A stretch of DNA of 33,509 nucleotides from Halorussus litoreus (GTDB lineage: Archaea; Halobacteriota; Halobacteria; Halobacteriales; Haladaptataceae), in the NCBI RefSeq assembly GCF_003382685.1, contig NZ_QLVG01000061.1, positions 1 through 33,509 of the forward strand. The letters run 5' to 3'. Shown here piece by piece: positions 15,297 to 24,337 of this stretch. Numbering within the stretch: position 1 is the first letter of the stretch; every line of letters starts with the position of its first letter. Position numbers and translations under genes: made by a program. The notes beneath the pieces were generated by a model, which saw nothing but the letters and a program-made list of their open reading frames with translations, made no database searches and had not been told where the DNA came from.

Positions 15297-15817
15297 CGTT
15301 CTATCTCCACGTCGAAGTTGGATTCGATGTACGCGACTGCGTCGTCGGCTGTAAGCTGGTGTCCGGACGGAATCGACCGGGTCACCTTGTCGCGCTTGCT
15401 GACGCGGTAGCCCGGCCGGACGAGGTTGACCGTCACGTCGAGGCCGTAGATGCCGACGTTCGGGTCGTACTCCTGGCTCGGGAACTCGGTGTGTTCCTCG
15501 ACGCCGAAGCTGAAGTTCCCGTTCTCGTCGAACTGCCGAGCGGCCACGTCGGCCAGCGGCAGCGATTTCGCGAGGAACTCGTCGGCGTCGTCGTCGCGCA
15601 GGGTGACCTTCGCGCCGATGGGGTCGCCCTGCCGGATGCCGAACTCGGGCTTGGTGGCCTTCGCGAGCGTCCGGACGGACGTCTGGCCGGTCACGCTCTC
15701 GAGGATCTCCTCGGCGTCCGCGAGTTCGCGACCGCCCTCGCCGACGCCCATGTGGACGACGACCTTCTCGACGGTCGGCTCCCGCATGTCGTGGAAGTCG
15801 GCCTCCGCTTCGCTCAT
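15293..15817 (-). CDS. rpl5: Large-subunit ribosomal protein uL5
   Basis: 174-residue 5S-rRNA-binding protein of the central protuberance. Characteristic segments are [57 protein letters not shown] and [20 protein letters not shown]. It overlaps rps4e upstream and rps14 downstream by four bases each, a chain typical of translational coupling. Confidence 0.97.
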   Translation of the reverse strand: MSEAEADFHDMREPTVEKVVVHMGVGEGGRELADAEEILESVTGQTSVRTLAKATKPEFGIRQGDPIGAKVTLRDDDADEFLAKSLPLADVAARQFDENGNFSFGVEEHTEFPSQEYDPNVGIYGLDVTVNLVRPGYRVSKRDKVTRSIPSGHQLTADDAVAYIESNFDVEIER

Positions 15818-16590
15818 TCGTCGTCACCTCCCTCGGCGTCAGCCTCGTCGGCTTCTGACTCGGTGTCCACAGAGTCGTCGTCTGCGTCCACTTTGTCGGT
15901 GAAGTTCTCGTCGATGACGACGACGTACTCCTCGACGGTCTCGAACGAGCCCTCGTCGCCGACCTGCTCGACGACGACGTTGTTCGAGCCGCTGCCCGGC
16001 GTGACCTGGATCTCGTCGATCTCGCCGATCTCCCCGGCGTGCGCGCCGCGAACGGCGGTCACGAGACTCCCCTGCTCGTAGGGGAAGTGGGCGATGATCT
16101 CGTCGCCGTCGTTGTCGACGACGATAGAGTCGCCGGAGGCGTACTCGTCGTCCTCGTCGACGAGGATGTTCTGCCCGTTGTGGAGGTTGAGCTGAGTCCG
16201 GCCGCCGGTGACCTTCGTCTTGTCCTCGATCTTGCCGAGCTTGCTGTCGGCCGCGTCGGCGTCGATGGAGGTCAGCGCGAGCCGACCGCCCTGTCCGGGG
16301 AACACACGGTAGTACTCGTCGCGCTCGGTGAACGCGAGGATGTCGAACATCCCGATGGGCCGGTCCTCGGCGACGCCCTCGTCGCCGTTGACCAGCACGG
16401 TGCCCTCTTCGAGGGCGTACCGGGCTTCCTTCCGGGAGGCGACGTAGCCCAGCACGTCCCGCAGCAGGACGAGCAGTGGGACGCCGTCCTCGCCGTGCGG
16501 GCCCGAATCGGCCTTCACGGTGAAGGTCTCGGTCTTGCGTTCGACCGGCCAGGACTTCGGAACGGAGAGTCGCTTCTGGTGTTTCGTCAT
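15814..16590 (-). CDS. rps4e: Small-subunit ribosomal protein eS4
   Basis: 258 residues, archaeal/eukaryotic-type S4. It begins [20 protein letters not shown]. It contains an S4-like RNA-binding segment ([19 protein letters not shown], then [11 protein letters not shown]) and a KOW motif around [18 protein letters not shown]. The last ~35 residues are an acidic haloarchaeal tail ([20 protein letters not shown]). Coupled to rpl24 and rpl5 by four-base overlaps. Confidence 0.97.
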   Translation of the reverse strand: MTKHQKRLSVPKSWPVERKTETFTVKADSGPHGEDGVPLLVLLRDVLGYVASRKEARYALEEGTVLVNGDEGVAEDRPIGMFDILAFTERDEYYRVFPGQGGRLALTSIDADAADSKLGKIEDKTKVTGGRTQLNLHNGQNILVDEDDEYASGDSIVVDNDGDEIIAHFPYEQGSLVTAVRGAHAGEIGEIDEIQVTPGSGSNNVVVEQVGDEGSFETVEEYVVVIDENFTDKVDADDDSVDTESEADEADAEGGDDE

Positions 16591-16943
16591 TCGTTCTCAC
16601 CTCGCAGCCGCGCCTCGCGCACGTCGTCTTCGAGGTCGAGGTCGGTCACGCGGAGGTTGCTCGCGTCGAGCGGTCGGGGCACGTCCTCGCCGTCGGCCTT
16701 CTCGACGGTCACGTCCTCGACGTGGACGACCGCGTCGCGCAGGTCCACGTCGATGACTTCGCCCTCTTCGCCGGCGAAGTCCCCGCGCATCACCTCGACC
16801 GTGTCGCCGACGTTCACCCGGACGCTCCGGGTGTCGAACTCCTCGCAGAGGTCGTCGGCGAGCGTGGCCATGACCTGGTCGTGGCGCTCGTGGAGCGACG
16901 CGGCCTCGGTCTGGTTTCGCTGTTTGCGTGGTTGCCGTGTCAT
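16587..16943 (-). CDS. rpl24: Large-subunit ribosomal protein uL24
   Basis: 118 residues. The KOW domain lies around residues 40-75 ([40 protein letters not shown]), with the archaeal C-terminus [14 protein letters not shown]. It nucleates large-subunit assembly at the 5' end of 23S rRNA. It overlaps rpl14 upstream by four bases. Confidence 0.97.
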   Translation of the reverse strand: MTRQPRKQRNQTEAASLHERHDQVMATLADDLCEEFDTRSVRVNVGDTVEVMRGDFAGEEGEVIDVDLRDAVVHVEDVTVEKADGEDVPRPLDASNLRVTDLDLEDDVREARLRGENE

Positions 16944-17338
16944 ACTATCATCGTAGCCGTACTCGCGATGCTTCCGAACCGCTCGGCGACCTCCCGCGCG
17001 ATGGGCCCCTTGATCTCGGTACCGCGGGGCTCCTCGACGTCGTCGATGATGACGGCGGCGTTGTCCTCGAACTTCACGCGGGTGCCGTCGGGACGCCGGA
17101 TGGGCTTGCGCTGGCGGACGACGACCGCCTCCAGCACCTGCCGTCGCATCTCTGGCGTGCCCTTGGTGACCGAGACGGTCACCTTGTCGCCGATGCCCGC
17201 CTTCGGGTGGCGGTTCTTGGTTCCGGAGTAGCCCGAAACGCTGATGACCTTGACCTCACGCGCGCCGGTGTTGTCGGCGCACGTCAGCAGCGAGCCCTTC
17301 GAGAGGCCCTGAGTTACGTCGGCCTTCAGCGCTTCCAT
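16940..17338 (-). CDS. rpl14: Large-subunit ribosomal protein uL14
   Basis: 132 residues. Core segments are [60 protein letters not shown] and [21 protein letters not shown]. It forms an intersubunit bridge and contributes to the factor-binding face. The ATG at 17338 shares a base with the rps17 stop. Confidence 0.98.
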   Translation of the reverse strand: MEALKADVTQGLSKGSLLTCADNTGAREVKVISVSGYSGTKNRHPKAGIGDKVTVSVTKGTPEMRRQVLEAVVVRQRKPIRRPDGTRVKFEDNAAVIIDDVEEPRGTEIKGPIAREVAERFGSIASTATMIV

Positions 17339-17748
17339 CAGTCGTCACCTCCGGCGTCGAGGTCGCTTACCGACTCCTCCTCTTCCGTGGAGTCGCCGTG
17401 TTCGGTGCCGCCCGCCGCGAAGCTCCGCGTCGTCTCGAACTCCTCGACGACGACGTGGCTCTTCGTCTTCGACAGCGGTCGGGTCTCTGCGATGCGGACC
17501 GTATCGCCGACGCTCAGTTCCATACACTCCGGCGCGTGGGCCGGAACGCGCGACCGGCGCTTCATGTACCGGTCGTACTTCGGAACCGGAACGTCGTACT
17601 CGCGTTCGACGATAACGGTCTTGTCCATGTCTGTGGAGGCGACCTCCCCTTCGAGCGTCTGGCCGCGCACGGAAAGCGTTCCGTGGAACGGACAGTTCTC
17701 GTCGGAGCAGGTCCCCTCCGGTTCTGGTACGTTTAGTCCTATTGCCAT
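17338..17748 (-). CDS. rps17: Small-subunit ribosomal protein uS17
   Basis: 136 residues, longer than the ~110 usual for archaeal S17. It starts [20 protein letters not shown] with the archaeal CPFHG segment. The OB-fold core contains [20 protein letters not shown] and [18 protein letters not shown], then the [20 protein letters not shown] motif. The extra ~25 C-terminal residues are acidic ([17 protein letters not shown]). The start at 17748 overlaps the 3' end of rnp1 by 10 bp. Confidence 0.96.
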   Translation of the reverse strand: MAIGLNVPEPEGTCSDENCPFHGTLSVRGQTLEGEVASTDMDKTVIVEREYDVPVPKYDRYMKRRSRVPAHAPECMELSVGDTVRIAETRPLSKTKSHVVVEEFETTRSFAAGGTEHGDSTEEEESVSDLDAGGDD

Positions 17749-18212
17749 GTGGAGTCACCTGCCTTCTCGGTGCGTAGTTCGGGTCGTGAGAGCAGCCGCG
17801 CGCCATCCACCGTAACGTAGGCCACGCCCTCGCATTCGCGGGGGTTTCCCCCGGAGTCCGACGAGTGAAACTCGGCGGACGAGTCAGACTGACCGGAGCG
17901 TACTCCGGCAGTTTCCGACCCACGTTTGGACGCGGTCCCCGACTCCTTCGCGGCACCGTCGCGCGAGACGCGACGGGGTTCCGAGCGTGGCTCGGAACAG
18001 TCGGCGGGTTCATCTGTGAGCGCGAACTCGAACGTCGAGCCCTGCTTTTGCACCTGTCGCACCCGGTCGGCCGACGCGACGCTCAGCGTCCCCTGCGTCT
18101 CGGCGACGACCCGCCCCTCGATTCCGACGAGGTCGGGGTTCGTCGCGTCGACGACGCGGACGGGGAGTCCGTTGAGTTCGTGTCGTGTCAGCGTCTCGGG
18201 TGTCAGCGGCAT
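17739..18212 (-). CDS. rnp1: RNase P protein component 1 (Rpp29/Pop4 family) with a large in-frame insert
   Basis: Protein subunit of archaeal RNase P, which trims the 5' leaders of tRNA precursors. The 157-residue product begins with [20 protein letters not shown], followed by [20 protein letters not shown] and [15 protein letters not shown], the Sm-like Rpp29 barrel. The closing strands are [18 protein letters not shown]. Between residues ~69 and ~128 there is an insert rich in Ser, Arg, Glu and Gly, unlike the acidic bias of neighbouring proteins. Its DNA is a series of perfect short hairpins. The ATG at 18212 is chosen because the Rpp29 fold begins directly. Rnp1 lying between uL29 and uS17 is the normal archaeal order. 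Confidence 0.93.
   Translation of the reverse strand: MPLTPETLTRHELNGLPVRVVDATNPDLVGIEGRVVAETQGTLSVASADRVRQVQKQGSTFEFALTDEPADCSEPRSEPRRVSRDGAAKESGTASKRGSETAGVRSGQSDSSAEFHSSDSGGNPRECEGVAYVTVDGARLLSRPELRTEKAGDSTWQ
17839..17998. repeat. Array of five short hairpins inside rnp1
   Basis: Consecutive inverted repeats: cggggg-ttt-cccccg (17839-17853), an interrupted 5+4-bp stem gtccg/cggac with cgag/ctcg (17856-17880), ccggag-cgta-ctccgg (17893-17908), an 8-bp stem ccgtcgcg/cgcgacgg (17956-17976), and an 8-bp stem gttccgag/ctcggaac (17978-17998). Together they span the insert in the RNase P protein gene and keep the reading frame open. Confidence 0.85.
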
Positions 18213-18219
18213 GGTTCGG

Positions 18220-18435
18220 TTATTCTGCTTCCTCGAGGTCGCCTTCCTCTCGCTGGATCGTCTTGATCCGCGCGATGGTCCGGCGGAGTTCTTGGAATCG
18301 GCCGGGGTCCTCGGGGGCACCACCGGCCGCCTTCACTGCCTTCGCGTTGAGGAGTTCCGTCTCGAGCTCGTCGAGTTCGGCCTCCCGCTCGGCCGGCGTC
18401 ATGTCGCGGATCTCCTCGGTGTGGAGGATGGCCAT
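18220..18435 (-). CDS. rpl29: Large-subunit ribosomal protein uL29
   Basis: 71-residue two-helix protein: [39 protein letters not shown], then [20 protein letters not shown]. It sits at the polypeptide exit tunnel with uL23. The ATG at 18435 shares a base with the rps3 TAA stop; rnp1 starts 7 bp after its stop. Confidence 0.97.
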   Translation of the reverse strand: MAILHTEEIRDMTPAEREAELDELETELLNAKAVKAAGGAPEDPGRFQELRRTIARIKTIQREEGDLEEAE

Positions 18436-19394
18436 TATTCGTCACCCTCCTCGCCGTCGTCGGACTCGCCGTCCTCGGACTCCATCTCGTCCATCAGTTC
18501 CTCGGCTTCCTGCTCGACGTCCTCGTCGAGGTCCTCCTCGACTGCGTCGCTCTCGTCGGCGGACCCCTCGTCGTCGTCCGCTTCGGTCTCCTCGGAGTCG
18601 TCGTCTGCGAGTTCCTCTTCGAGGACCTCCTCGACGACTTCCTCGTCGACCTCTTCTTCGCCTGGCTCGGCAGCCGCTCCGTCCTCGGCCGCCTCGTCCT
18701 CGGCGAGTTCGTCGAGTTCCTCGTCGGTCGGCTCCTCGAGGAGTTCCTCGACGCTCTCGTTGGCCTCGACGGCGTCCGGGACGACCTCCTCGGGACTCGC
18801 GTCCTCCGAGATCTCGAAGTCGTCGGGGAGCTTGGCGTTCGGCGGGATGATCTTCACGTCCACGCCGATGGTGCCGAGCTTGAGGACCGCGACGCCCTGC
18901 CCGTGGTCGACGATGTCCTCCGCCGGCTCGCCGTTGTGCTTGATGTAGCCGCGGTTGAACTTCTCCACGCGCGAGCGAGCGCCCGTGACCTTCCCGCTCA
19001 GGACGATCTCGGCACCGAGGGCACCGGCGTCCATGATGCGGTCGATGGTCGTGTGGCCCGCCTTCCGGAAGTACCAGCCGCGTTCGAGCGCGTTGGCAAG
19101 TCGGTCGGCGACGATTCGGGCGTTCAGGTCCGGCTCGTCGACCTCCTGAACGTCGATCTGGGGGTCGTCGAGGTCGAACTTCTCCTCGAGCTGGGTCGTG
19201 ATCTTCCGGATGTTCTTCCCGCCCTTGCCGATGACCATGCCGGGCTTCTCGGCCTTGAGCACGATCTGGGTGCCCATCGGGGTCTTGGCGACGTCCATGC
19301 CGCCGTAGCCCGCGCGGCCGAGTTCGTCGGCGAAGAACTCGTCGATCTGGCTGCGCTGGAGTCCGTCGTGGATGAACTGCTGTTCGTCAGCCAT
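18435..19394 (-). CDS. rps3: Small-subunit ribosomal protein uS3 with long acidic tail
   Basis: 319 residues. The N-terminal KH domain has the GxxG loop in [15 protein letters not shown] (GKGG about 56-59). The C-terminal S3 domain includes [40 protein letters not shown] and [19 protein letters not shown]. From about residue 210 on, roughly 110 residues are almost entirely Glu/Asp with Ala and Ser. Haloarchaeal S3 proteins have such tails; this one is long. uS3 forms part of the mRNA entry channel. Confidence 0.97.
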   Translation of the reverse strand: MADEQQFIHDGLQRSQIDEFFADELGRAGYGGMDVAKTPMGTQIVLKAEKPGMVIGKGGKNIRKITTQLEEKFDLDDPQIDVQEVDEPDLNARIVADRLANALERGWYFRKAGHTTIDRIMDAGALGAEIVLSGKVTGARSRVEKFNRGYIKHNGEPAEDIVDHGQGVAVLKLGTIGVDVKIIPPNAKLPDDFEISEDASPEEVVPDAVEANESVEELLEEPTDEELDELAEDEAAEDGAAAEPGEEEVDEEVVEEVLEEELADDDSEETEADDDEGSADESDAVEEDLDEDVEQEAEELMDEMESEDGESDDGEEGDE

Positions 19395-19855
19395 TATTCG
19401 TCACCCTCCTCGAGCACGAGTTCGACGTCGACCTCGGGCGTGTTCCACGCGGTCGCGCGACCCATCGCTCGGGGCTTGCGGCCCTCGGACTCGCCGACCT
19501 TGTGGGCGGCGACGTGCGCGATGGTCATCTCCTCGCCGTCGAACCCCTGCTGGTCGGCGTTGTTGAGGACGTTCTCGATCAGGTCGAGGAACGCCTTGCT
19601 GGCCTTCTCGGGGTAGCGGCCGGCGTCCCAGCCGTCGATGTCGTTCCGGTGGCCGACGCCGCTGTTGTGCTGCTTGAACGGCACCGACCGCTCGCCGTCG
19701 ATGACCTGCTGGAGGTACTCGCGCGCCTCCGCGGCGGTCTTGCCCTTGATCTCGCGGGCGATGGCCTTGCTGTGCTTGTTGCTCATGTGCCGCTCCCGGA
19801 GCATCCCCTTGGCGGTGGTGTCCGGGTCGGTCTCGACGCTGTAACTGATTCCCAT
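19394..19855 (-). CDS. rpl22: Large-subunit ribosomal protein uL22
   Basis: 153 residues. It starts MGISYSVETDPDTTAKGMLR; conserved parts are SNKHSKAIAREIKGKTAAEA, HNSGVGHRNDIDGWDAGRYP and the tunnel-facing hairpin HKVGESEGRKPRAMGRATAW. It lines the exit tunnel. The ATG at 19855 lies 3 bp after the rps19 stop. Confidence 0.97.
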   Translation of the reverse strand: MGISYSVETDPDTTAKGMLRERHMSNKHSKAIAREIKGKTAAEAREYLQQVIDGERSVPFKQHNSGVGHRNDIDGWDAGRYPEKASKAFLDLIENVLNNADQQGFDGEEMTIAHVAAHKVGESEGRKPRAMGRATAWNTPEVDVELVLEEGDE

Positions 19856-19858
19856 GGT

Positions 19859-20284
19859 TTACTTGAGTGGCACGAACTTCGAGGAGCGCGTCGCGCCGAT
19901 GCCGGCCTGTCCGTGCTCGACCGACGTTCGGGTCAGCTGGAACTCGCCGAGGTAGTGGCCGAGCATCTCGGGCTCGACGTACACGCGCTCGAAGCTCTGA
20001 CCGGTGTACACCTCGAACGTCTTGCCGACGAACGCCGGCAGGATCGGCATGTTCCGGAGGTGGGTTCGGATCGGGTCGTTGGCCGTCTCCTCTTGTCCGG
20101 CCTCGCGGGCCTCGTCCAGCAGCTTCTCCTGCTGGGCGGACAGGCCGCGCTCGATAGTTCGCCGCTGTCGCGCGGGAAGCAGTTCCGCGACCTCGTCGAC
20201 GTCCATCGCCTGCAACTCGTCGAGCGTGTGACCGCGGTAGGTGAACTCACCCTCGCGGCCGGTTCGGTATCCGCTGTCGCTCAT
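19859..20284 (-). CDS. rps19: Small-subunit ribosomal protein uS19
   Basis: 141 residues, archaeal type. The N-terminus is [19 protein letters not shown]. The C-terminal core has [40 protein letters not shown] and [20 protein letters not shown], ending KFVPLK. It lies in the head of the small subunit. One base separates its ATG from the rpl2 stop. Confidence 0.97.
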   Translation of the reverse strand: MSDSGYRTGREGEFTYRGHTLDELQAMDVDEVAELLPARQRRTIERGLSAQQEKLLDEAREAGQEETANDPIRTHLRNMPILPAFVGKTFEVYTGQSFERVYVEPEMLGHYLGEFQLTRTSVEHGQAGIGATRSSKFVPLK

Positions 20285-20285
20285 G

Positions 20286-21005
20286 TCAGTTCCCTCCCCG
20301 TCCCGTGCGCCGGGACGAGATGTCGCCGACCTTGCGTCCGGGCGGTGCGTTCCGCGAGACGGACTTGGGTCGACCCGGGTGCTGGCGGCCGCCGCCGCCG
20401 AACGGGTGGTCCACGGCGTTCATCGCGACGCCGCGCACGTTGGGCCACTTGGTACCACGCGATTTCATCTTGTGGTACTTGTTGCCCGCCTTCACCATCG
20501 GCTTCTCCGTGCGGCCGCCGCCGGCCACGACGCCGATGGTCGCCCGCGCGTCGGGCGAGAGCCGCTTGACCTCGCCGCTCGGGAGTTCCACGACCGCGGC
20601 GTTGCGGTCATGGGTGACGAGCGTCGCGTTCACGCCGGAGGCGCGGGCGAACTTGCCGCCGTCGCCCGCGCTGGACTCGACGTTGCAGACCGGGACCCCT
20701 TCGGGGATCTCGGCCAGCGGGAGCGTGTTGCCCGGCTTGATCTCGGCGCTGACGCCGACCTGGATCTGCTCGCCGACGCCCACGCCCTCGGGGGCGAGGA
20801 CGAGGCGCTGGTCGCCGTCCTCGAACTCGACCGCGGCGACCGGGGCGCTCCGGGCCGGGTCGTGCTCGATGTCGACGACCGTTCCGGAGATGGTGTCGAC
20901 GTCTTCGGGCTTTCTGTGCGTGAGGTCCGCCTTGTACTGGTGCGACGGGGCGCGGAACGTCGGCGTGCCGCGACCGCGTCGCTGTCCTTGGATTCGTCGT
21001 CCCAT
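20286..21005 (-). CDS. rpl2: Large-subunit ribosomal protein uL2
   Basis: 239 residues. It starts [20 protein letters not shown] and contains the conserved C-terminal loop [20 protein letters not shown], with the His residues near the peptidyl transferase centre. It ends [20 protein letters not shown]. It lies 3 bp after rpl23 in a tight chain. Confidence 0.98.
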   Translation of the reverse strand: MGRRIQGQRRGRGTPTFRAPSHQYKADLTHRKPEDVDTISGTVVDIEHDPARSAPVAAVEFEDGDQRLVLAPEGVGVGEQIQVGVSAEIKPGNTLPLAEIPEGVPVCNVESSAGDGGKFARASGVNATLVTHDRNAAVVELPSGEVKRLSPDARATIGVVAGGGRTEKPMVKAGNKYHKMKSRGTKWPNVRGVAMNAVDHPFGGGGRQHPGRPKSVSRNAPPGRKVGDISSRRTGRGGN

Positions 21006-21008
21006 GTG

Positions 21009-21263
21009 TCAGAACACCCCGATTCTGGAGGCGACTTCCTGCGCGTCGTCGTCCTCCGAGAGCGTGACGGTGGCCTTCTTGTCGCCGTTCATCGTCACCT
21101 GCGTGTTCACCTTCTCGATGGTGACGTCGTACTGCGCTTCGATCTCGTCGCGAATCTCCGGCTTGTCGGCGTCGAGGTCGACGACGAACTGGAGCTTGTT
21201 CTTGAAGTCCATCTCGTCCATCGCCTTCTCGGTGACCCACGGGTACTCGATGATCCCGCTCAT
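21009..21263 (-). CDS. rpl23: Large-subunit ribosomal protein uL23
   Basis: 84 residues, standard archaeal length: IIEYPWVTEKAMDEMDFKNK, LQFVVDLDADKPEIRDEIEA and VTIEKVNTQVTMNGDKKATV. It is the exit-tunnel docking site for SRP and the translocon. Four-base overlap with rpl4. Confidence 0.97.
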   Translation of the reverse strand: MSGIIEYPWVTEKAMDEMDFKNKLQFVVDLDADKPEIRDEIEAQYDVTIEKVNTQVTMNGDKKATVTLSEDDDAQEVASRIGVF

Positions 21264-22006
21264 CGCTGGGCCACCTCCTCGACCGCGCTCTCGGTCCAGA
21301 CGGTCAGCCGTCCCGGCTGTGCGCCGGGTGCGAGGTCTTCGGTGTTGACCTCGGCGGCCGTCGCCACGTCGGCACCCGCGAGGTTGCGGGCGGCCTTCGA
21401 GGGCTCGTCGCTGGTCACGAACAGCACGGACCGCGGCGTCTTGTACTTCCGGCCACGGGTGGTCCCCTGTCCGGCTCGGACCGTCTTGTTCTCCTCGGCG
21501 CGCTCGACGTCGGCGTCGAGACCCACCGATTCGAGGAACGCGACGACCTCCTTGGTCTTCACGAGGTCCTCGAACTCGTCGGAGACGACCAGCGGGAGTT
21601 CCGTGTCGTCGTCGAAGCGGTGGCCGCGCTCGGCCACGACTTCGGCGTCGGCCGTCGCCGCGACGGCGCTCCGGGTGGCCTTCTTTCGCTCCTTGTCGTT
21701 GATCGACAGCGTTCGGTCGGTCTCTTCTTTCGGCGGGTGGGCCTTGCGACCCCCGACCGCCTGGGGCACGCGCGCTGCCTGCCCGTTCGTACGGGGGACG
21801 TGGGCCATCCCGCGTCCGCTACCGGGCGACTCCGCCGAGGTCCGCATCCCGGCGTAGTCGTCGGCACCGTAGTCCTGCTTGCGGTTTGCCTGCGCGGCGA
21901 GCACGGCTCGCTTGACGAGGTCCTCCCGGACGGTCGTCTCGAACACGTCCGGCAGGTCCAGCGTCCCGTCGTCCTCGCCGTCGAGGTTTCGAATAGTTGC
22001 CTGCAT
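21260..22006 (-). CDS. rpl4: Large-subunit ribosomal protein uL4
   Basis: 248 residues. It starts MQATIRNLDGEDDGTLDLPD; the tunnel loop region contains GSGRGMAHVPRTNGQAARVP and VGGRKAHPPKEETDRTLS. The globular part has VAAFLESVG-like and VLFVTSDEPSKAARNLAGAD segments. It lines the peptide exit tunnel. It begins 3 bp after the rpl3 stop and overlaps rpl23 by four bases. Confidence 0.97.
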   Translation of the reverse strand: MQATIRNLDGEDDGTLDLPDVFETTVREDLVKRAVLAAQANRKQDYGADDYAGMRTSAESPGSGRGMAHVPRTNGQAARVPQAVGGRKAHPPKEETDRTLSINDKERKKATRSAVAATADAEVVAERGHRFDDDTELPLVVSDEFEDLVKTKEVVAFLESVGLDADVERAEENKTVRAGQGTTRGRKYKTPRSVLFVTSDEPSKAARNLAGADVATAAEVNTEDLAPGAQPGRLTVWTESAVEEVAQR

Positions 22007-22009
22007 GAG

Positions 22010-23026
22010 TTATCCCTGGTTCGATTCGGTGCTTACGTACCGCACCTCGGGGTCGAGGCGCGGCTGGTCGTTCGGTCGGATGGCAGGTCGGAAGCGCAGG
22101 AGGCGCTTGTCCGGGCCGGGCACCGAGCCCTTGACCAGCGCGTACGGGCCGTCGACCTCGCCGTAGTTGACGAAGCCGCCGTCGACGTTCACGTCGTCGT
22201 CCTCGCCGATGTCGAGGAGGCGCTTGTTGAGTTCGGTGCGCTGGTGGTAGCCGGTCTGGCCCTGCTGGGGCACCGTCGAACGCACGCGCGAGGGGTTCCA
22301 CGGACCGAGGTTGCCGATCCGTCGCTGCCAGCCCTGGCGCTTGTGCTTGCCCTTCCGCTTCTGGACGCCCCAGCGCTTGACGGGACCCTGCGTCCCCTTG
22401 CCCTTGGTGACGCCGCTCACGTCGGCGTACTCGCCGGCGCGGAACACGTCGTTCATGTCGTGTGCGCCGTCGTCGTCGACGAGGTCGAGCGCGAACTCGA
22501 CGCGGTCGTCGAGCGACCCGCCGCCGACGCGCGTCTCCATCACGTCCGGCTGTTTCTTCGGCACGCTCGGAAGCTCGCTCGGGACCGTGTGGGTGACGAC
22601 GCGGAGGTCCGCGACGTCGCCCCGGTCGACGGCCGTGCGGAGTTCGTCCGCCGCGGCGTCGAGGTTGGGGTCCTCTGGGAGGTCGAGCGTGCGGCTCAGT
22701 TCGTCGTGGAACTGTTCGCCCCACACTTCGGTCAACGGCTTTTTGCCGTACGGCGTATCTTCGTAGGCTCGCAGGGCGACTGCCCGCATCGGGGGCGTCT
22801 CCACGATGGTGACGGGGACGGTCTCCTCCATTCCCTCTCGGGGTGAGTCTGACTCGTCGTTGACCATCACCACGTGGGTCATGCCCGCTTTGTAGCCCGC
22901 GAAGCCCTGCAGAGACGGATTACCGTCTCCTTCGGGCCACGAGTTGAAGCGCGGAACCTCGCTGGTCGCGCGCTTGCGGGGGCCGAACCCGAGCGAACCT
23001 TTACGTGGTCTGCTTGTCTCTGGCAT
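22010..23026 (-). CDS. rpl3: Large-subunit ribosomal protein uL3
   Basis: 338 residues, archaeal length. It opens with PRKGSLGFGPRKRATSEVPR and LQGFAGYKAGMTHVVMVNDE, and has DVSGVTKGKGTQGPVKRWGV, the conserved GTQGxxKRW loop near the peptidyl transferase centre. It is the first ribosomal gene of the unit, starting 4 bp after the stop of the SPOUT methyltransferase gene. Confidence 0.98.
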   Translation of the reverse strand: MPETSRPRKGSLGFGPRKRATSEVPRFNSWPEGDGNPSLQGFAGYKAGMTHVVMVNDESDSPREGMEETVPVTIVETPPMRAVALRAYEDTPYGKKPLTEVWGEQFHDELSRTLDLPEDPNLDAAADELRTAVDRGDVADLRVVTHTVPSELPSVPKKQPDVMETRVGGGSLDDRVEFALDLVDDDGAHDMNDVFRAGEYADVSGVTKGKGTQGPVKRWGVQKRKGKHKRQGWQRRIGNLGPWNPSRVRSTVPQQGQTGYHQRTELNKRLLDIGEDDDVNVDGGFVNYGEVDGPYALVKGSVPGPDKRLLRFRPAIRPNDQPRLDPEVRYVSTESNQG

Positions 23027-23030
23027 CGTA

Positions 23031-23924
23031 TCACTTCTCTTTGAGGTTCAGGCACGCGAGTGCGGCGAACATCGCTTCTTCGGTTCGCACGACCTCGCTG
23101 CCTTGATTCGGAACCGCGTTCATCCAGAGGTCGAACCGGCTGGGTGCGCCGGATTCGACTCGGGACTCCGCGTCCGCCTCGTCCCTCGATTCGTCGTCGC
23201 TCGGCCACGCGCGGTCGAGCGAGTCGGTCGAGCGGTCGAGTATCTCCGGCAGCCCGCGACCCGGTGAACCGAACGCGACAGTCATGCCGTCGCGTTCGAT
23301 GCGGCCGACCGCGTCGGTCAGCCGCCGAGTCGTCAGCTCGACCCCGTGGCGGGACGTCGCGATTCGGACGCCCGCATCGTCGCGGTCGAGTGCCGCCGGG
23401 AGGTCCGCGCGCGTCACCGACAAGCCCGGAAGGGGCTCGTCTACGAGCTTCGCGCGGACCGGACTTCGCGAAGAGATCCTGACGGTAACGCGCTCCCCCT
23501 CGTCGACCGCCATTGCCGGCGGGGTGACGAGGGAGATCGGGTGTTGCAGTCCGCAATTGACCCGAACGCGCCCTTCAGGTCCGACCTCGGTCACGATTCC
23601 CTGTCTTATCGACCCCGAACCCTCGGATTCGGAGCCGGTCAGCGACGGGGCGCGGAGCGGCGGTAGGACGCCGACGTACTCCAGTTCGTCCCGCACGCCG
23701 AAGGCCTCCTTTCGGAGGTACGGCGGCGTCGCGGCGTATTCCAGCACTGTGCTGACGAACCCGCCACCCCACTTCCGCTCGCCGTCGGGGTCCGGAAAGA
23801 CCACGAGGCGGTCGGCCCGGAAGACGATCGCCGCGCGTGCGACGTAGCCGAGCTTGCGAGTCGCCTCGCGTTTGTCCTCGGCTTCCCGGACGAGGGATGA
23901 CGGAACGAGTACGCTGACAGTCAT
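23031..23924 (-). CDS. SPOUT-superfamily RNA methyltransferase (archaeal COG2106 / Methyltrn_RNA_3 type)
   Basis: 297 residues. The N-terminal VSVLVPSSLVREAEDKREAT and KLGYVARAAIVFRADRLVVF begin the SPOUT knot. An OB-like insertion lies around LPPLRAPSLTGSESEGSGSI and IRQGIVTEVGPEGRVRVNCG. The knot closes with TVAFGSPGRGLPEIL and a C-terminal FDLWMNAVPNQGSEVVRTEE AdoMet-binding segment. Eukaryotic relatives are SPOUT1/C9orf114; archaeal members are annotated as putative RNA uridine N3 methyltransferases, and the target base in this organism is unknown. It is the first gene after the promoter at 23981-23990 and commonly precedes rpl3 in archaea, so rRNA is a reasonable guess for the substrate. 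Confidence 0.85.
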   Translation of the reverse strand: MTVSVLVPSSLVREAEDKREATRKLGYVARAAIVFRADRLVVFPDPDGERKWGGGFVSTVLEYAATPPYLRKEAFGVRDELEYVGVLPPLRAPSLTGSESEGSGSIRQGIVTEVGPEGRVRVNCGLQHPISLVTPPAMAVDEGERVTVRISSRSPVRAKLVDEPLPGLSVTRADLPAALDRDDAGVRIATSRHGVELTTRRLTDAVGRIERDGMTVAFGSPGRGLPEILDRSTDSLDRAWPSDDESRDEADAESRVESGAPSRFDLWMNAVPNQGSEVVRTEEAMFAALACLNLKEK

Positions 23925-23980
23925 ACCGTGACGCTTCGACGCCCCGTCACTAGACTGTAGCGAATCGTACCGGCTTGGTT

Positions 23981-23990
23981 CTTAAAAGGG
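23981..23990 (-). promoter_or_regulatory. Promoter of the S10-spc operon
   Basis: The minus-strand element cccttttaag is a good TATA box about 60 bp before the ATG of the first gene (23924). It predicts a transcript starting near 23958 with a leader of about 35 bases, unlike the leaderless genes elsewhere in the window. No other convincing promoter was seen inside the unit. Confidence 0.6.
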
Positions 23991-24094
23991 TGCCGCTTCT
24001 GTTCCGGGGATGAGACGGCACCACAAAGCGCCTCGCGCCGGAAATCGGAGCTTGAACCGTGCCACCGTCTCCCGATTCCGCCCGCTTTCGGAAG

Positions 24095-24103
24095 CCTTAT
24101 TTA
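24095..24103 (+). promoter_or_regulatory. TATA box of the tRNA-Gly gene
   Basis: ccttattta is centred about 35 bp before the first base of the mature tRNA, which leaves a short leader to be removed by RNase P. Confidence 0.6.
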
Positions 24104-24134
24104 GTGACCGGGTGTTATCGTTGAATGCAGACGC

Positions 24135-24205
24135 GCGCCGGTAGTGTAGTGGTATCACGTGACCTTGCCATGGTCGCAACCCGAGTTCAAATCTCGGCCG
24201 GCGCA
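24135..24205 (+). tRNA. tRNA-Gly (anticodon GCC)
   Basis: The cloverleaf folds completely. Acceptor stem is gcgccgg with ccggcgc and discriminator A. The D arm is gtgt...cac, the anticodon stem tgacc/ggtcg closes the loop ttgccat, and the T stem is ccgag/ctcgg around ttcaaat. The anticodon is GCC, reading GGC/GGU. CCA is not encoded. A T-run (ttttt, 24206-24210) follows directly as terminator. No intron is present. Confidence 0.96.
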
Positions 24206-24210
24206 TTTTT
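24206..24210 (+). terminator. Oligo-T terminator of the tRNA gene
   Basis: Five T residues follow the discriminator base directly. Confidence 0.6.
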
Positions 24211-24337
24211 GGCGACGCAAACTGGCGAGCGGTGCTTGGGTCACTCGACCGTAGCGCATTGAGACTCGACTCGTTCAGTGACATCCGAATCTAAAGCGGC
24301 CTTGCCGCGTTTCCCCGTTTCCGGCCTGCGCTAGTCC

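Noticed and set aside
24012-24071. Imperfect inverted repeat gagacgg/ccgtctc between the ribosomal operon promoter and the tRNA gene
   Set aside because: Only 7 bp with a 46-base loop in GC-rich DNA; likely chance, and no second site supports an operator.
23982-24284. Minus-strand 100-residue open frame
   Set aside because: It covers the tRNA-Gly gene in antisense and the promoter of the ribosomal operon; composition is not haloarchaeal-acidic. It is a chance frame.
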